Shown piece by piece: positions 18,748 to 21,414 of a stretch of 21,414 nt of DNA. The translations under genes and the position numbers were made by a program. Where the stretch lies: assembly GCA_003667245.1 (NCBI GenBank), contig RCNN01000462.1, positions 1 through 21,414 of the forward strand, written 5' to 3'. Positions within the stretch are counted from its first letter, which is position 1; every line of letters begins with the position of its first letter. The notes under the pieces are model-generated. The model had not been told where the DNA came from. It made no database searches and was given only the letters and a program-made list of their open reading frames with translations. The stretch comes from Heterostelium multicystogenum (Eukaryota > Evosea > Eumycetozoa > Acytosteliales > Acytosteliaceae).

Positions 18748-21008
18748 TTAAAATGATAATACTAATAACAATACAGCGAATAATAAATATTTGGAAGCTG
18801 AAATCATTGGTGCGTTATTCAGACCATCGCCACCACCTTCGGTGGTCGAAGTTGTAGAGGATGGATTCGTTGTGGAGGGCACATTTGATCATAGCAAACT
18901 TTTTTGATTGAGTCGTATTTAAAGTTGTTGTCGCAACTACTACATACATAAACTAACCAATGGTGTTGTTGCATTTTGCGAGGATGTCAGACCCACAGAT
19001 GGTTGTTGTTCGGAGCACTCGTCGATGTCTTCGCAAAGTTGTTCAGTGGCATTATATCTGAATCCCGATTGCTCAACACAATTACATTCGAAAGTACCTG
19101 GTTTGTTTACGCATATTGTTGTGTTGGTAACACCACAGGTCTGAGATGGTTCGTAGTCTTCGCATTCATTGATATCGACACAGGTGATTAACTTGTGTCT
19201 AAAAACGTAGCCATTGATACATGTACAATTGTATGTACCTTGGAGATTCTCACAGCTTCCACCTCCACAGATGGTTGCATTCACTGCACACTCGTCAATG
19301 TCATCACAATTATGAGTAGTTCTATTGTATTGGTAACCTGCATCACAAACGCTAAATAAGGATTAGTTTGATTACAAGTTACCTTTCGAAAGTACAATTA
19401 CCAATAAACTTGTACTTACCATTCATATGATCCATCAGTATTATTGCAAGTGGCTTTTCCACAATCATTTGTTCCTAGCTCGCATTCGTTGATATCAAGG
19501 CAAGTCTTAAGGGTGCTGTTGTATTCGTAACCTGTTGGACAAAGACACTCGTAAAATGGGGAAAGATTGGTGGCATGTGACACATTACCACTTCCACAAA
19601 TTCCTGGTGAGACCTTACATTCGTCGATGTCAATGCATTTCAAATCTGGCTTGTCTTGTTCACTTCCAGCTGGACAGGAGCACTCGTATCCTGGATTGGA
19701 GTTTGTGCAGTTCATTTCACCACAAATGGTTGGATTGACTTTACATTCATCGATATCGACACACTTCTTTTGGTTGATATCGTAGGTATACTCACTTGTA
19801 CAGTTGCAGGTGTAGAATGGTGAACCAACAACATTGTTACATGTAGCGAGGGGATCAACACACAAAGTAGGATCTTCCTTACACTCGTCAACGTCGTCAC
19901 AGGTCTTTGTTAGTTGGTTATACTCATATCCTTGATCACAGTAGCATTGTGTATCCACCTTGGAGTTACGACAGTGAGCGGTACCACATACGTCGGGAAC
20001 GGTTGCACATTCATCAACATCATTGCACTTCTTTTCAGTGGTATTATAAGTGTAACCACTGATGCAGTTGCATCGGTAGTATGGATATCCCACCATATTG
20101 AAGCGGTAGCACTTGGATCAACACAAAATATTGGGATCGACACACACTCGTTGATGTCGTCACAGGCCTTAGTTTGTGGATTGTAGGTATATCCTGGACA
20201 GTTGCATTTGTAACTTCCAGCTGAATTAACACAAGTTGCAGATCCACAGATTCCAGGCATACTACACTCATCGATATCGTCGCATTTCATTTGAGTTTTG
20301 GTTGTATGCATAGCCACTGGCACAATTGCATTTGTAGGGTGGTTTGACTGAATGTCTCTGCACAGCTTGCCAAGGGATCAGACCACAAATGCATTTGTTA
20401 GACATGGATTCAGATCTGTAAACAATAATAATGGTTAGCACATACTACAATACACAGTCTCATGATACCACCTACATGTTTGACAGAAAGTACCGGAATA
20501 AGCAGGTAAACATTCACATTTGTTGGTTAGTCTGTTGCATGTACCATTGTTGCAATTTCCGCATGTATATGCACCAACGTATATACCGTAGACAGTATTA
20601 ACGTTTTGACCTGGGTATGAGGATGGAAGGCAGATAGATTTGTTGGGGTGTGCGTTCTCCACATTCCTCCATAGTATCTTGTTCCATTATTACATCTGTA
20701 AACGACGAAATAAGGTTGTTTCAGGAGTGGCTTTTAGCAAGGTACTAGAAGAAGCGAAATCAATATCGATGCAGTTTCCAGACCATGGATAATCATTACG
20801 CAAAGCTTCGAGTCCCTGTTTCCTGATTATCTTTGCAATAGGTCATATTAATGATTCCATTTACCATTTGGACAGTAGTTGGATTGCCTTGATTTATGAA
20901 CAAACTCTGCTCCTGGATATGATGATTGTAAAGCTGAGAAATTTCTTCTAGTTGAAGCATAGTTTTTATACTTTTAATTCCACAACAAAGAATACCAATC
21001 AGAGCCAT
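18748..21008 (-). CDS. Multi-EGF (calcium-binding type) GPI-anchored protein, several frameshifts
   Basis: About ten EGF units carry the calcium-binding signature D(I/V)(D/N)EC: CDDIDECSMPG, CDDINECVSIP, CNDVDECATVP, CDDVDECKEDP, CVDIDECKVNP, CIDIDECKVSP, CLDINECELGT, CDDIDECAVNA, CVDINECEDYE and CEDIDECSEQQ. An N-terminal part includes LQLEEISQLYNHH and CNNGTCNRLTNKCECL. The end reads TNPSSTTSTTEGGG, then ASKYLLFAVLLLVLSF, a typical GPI signal. Introns: 19352-19419 (GTAAGT...TTTAG, phase 2, restoring a Cys), 18899-18957 (GTTAGT), and probably 20416-20475. Frame changes occur near 18888, 20100, 20290-20390 (two), 20665 and 20808. The likely role is a cell-surface adhesion or matrix protein. 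The start is uncertain: MALIGILCC at 21008 is a poor signal peptide, and a better one lies upstream at 21287. Confidence 0.75.
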
Positions 21009-21114
21009 TCCATTTCAATCCAATCAAATTCCAAACCAATCGATTTCAATTCAAAAGAAAACACAAAAATAAAGATTTTTATAAGTTTAAGTATAATTAT
21101 TTATTATTTCTAAG

Positions 21115-21287
21115 AAAATAACTTACAACGGTAATATTTAAAACTTTTAATTGAATCGGATTTGTAACAACCTTTTTCTGGTGCAAAAAGGTTATTCAGG
21201 TAGGACATTGTGAACATACAATAATCGCAGCAGATAACAAAAAATACAAATACAAATATTTTTATATATATAACCTGATTTATTCAT
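21115..21287 (-). CDS. Possible signal-peptide exon of the EGF gene
   Basis: On the minus strand, ATG 21287 begins MNKSGYIYKNICICIFCYLL, a good signal peptide. After one frame change (about 21190-21215) it continues as NLFAPEKGCYKSDSIKSF up to a GTAAGT donor at 21126. A Cys-containing secretory start just upstream of an EGF gene that lacks one suggests a first exon. I could not find an acceptor giving an open join, so this is tentative. Confidence 0.35.
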
Positions 21288-21414
21288 TTTCTATAATTAA
21301 CTATTTATAAATAGAATAATTATTGAGGGTTTTATGATGGATTGGAGAAATAAAATCAAATTTGAACCTTTTTGATTGGTGATTTGACAAAATCACCATC
21401 AGACATGGTTCGAG
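21288..21414. other. Right end of window
   Basis: AT-rich. A short inverted motif, GATTGGTGATTTGACAAAATCACC, lies near 21373-21396. I see no gene. Confidence 0.4.

Noticed and set aside
19535..20186. Several Cys/His-bearing plus-strand frames opposite the EGF gene
   Set aside because: They are antisense shadows produced by the repeated EGF codons; no start context or family match.
1..21414. tRNA or rRNA genes
   Set aside because: I looked for tRNA B-box-like GTTC.A.TCC signals and rRNA-like GC-rich conserved stretches and found none I could support; a covariance-model scan would settle it.

Overview
The window looks like a chromosome end from a dictyostelid social amoeba. It is AT-rich with short GTAAGT/GTATGT introns and Asn/Thr homopolymers. 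It also carries gene families typical of this group: an F-box/FNIP-repeat gene, a right-handed beta-helix surface protein, a GPI-anchored multi-EGF protein and a crinkler/RHS-type P-loop gene. The first ~72 bases are degenerate CCCTTA/CCCTCTA repeats (G strand TAAGGG/TAGAGGG), so the left edge is telomeric. The species cannot be fixed from sequence alone.

Region by region. 1-72: telomere-type repeats. About 325-3960: subtelomeric block A, containing a decayed AAA-ATPase-like/PD-(D/E)XK gene on the minus strand. 4099-5552: four-exon minus-strand gene with an N-terminal beta-grasp-like domain. About 5968-8280: block B, a direct second copy of block A that lacks the ATPase core. Both blocks end in a related foldback element. 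8406-9042: a GC-richer tract packed with about eleven adjacent, mutually unrelated inverted repeats, overlapping a 104-codon ORF. 9172-10433: an intact six-exon gene with four consecutive 126-bp phase-0 repeat exons. 10989-12453: crinkler/RHS-type P-loop gene. 13866-15318: secreted beta-helix protein. 15652-17186: F-box/FNIP gene. 17951-18649: plus-strand membrane protein with about seven TM segments. 18748 to at least 21008: EGF protein with a GPI signal, convergent with the membrane-protein gene. All genes except the membrane-protein gene and the ORF at 8406 are on the minus strand.

Three observations stand out. (1) Three introns in two unrelated genes share a 12-nt 5' end and a ~35-nt branch-point/pyrimidine block, as introner-like elements do. 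(2) The hairpin array at 8423-9042 matches no element I know. (3) Nearly every long gene is broken by single-base frameshifts, many in short homopolymers and most cured by removing one base, while the six-exon repeat gene is clean. This pattern needs to be resolved as read error or real decay before any gene is called a pseudogene.

There is no sign of a shared pathway. The left half is a subtelomeric duplication zone with P-loop families; the right half is cell-surface and F-box genes of fast-evolving amoeba families. All exon joins are inferred by eye.
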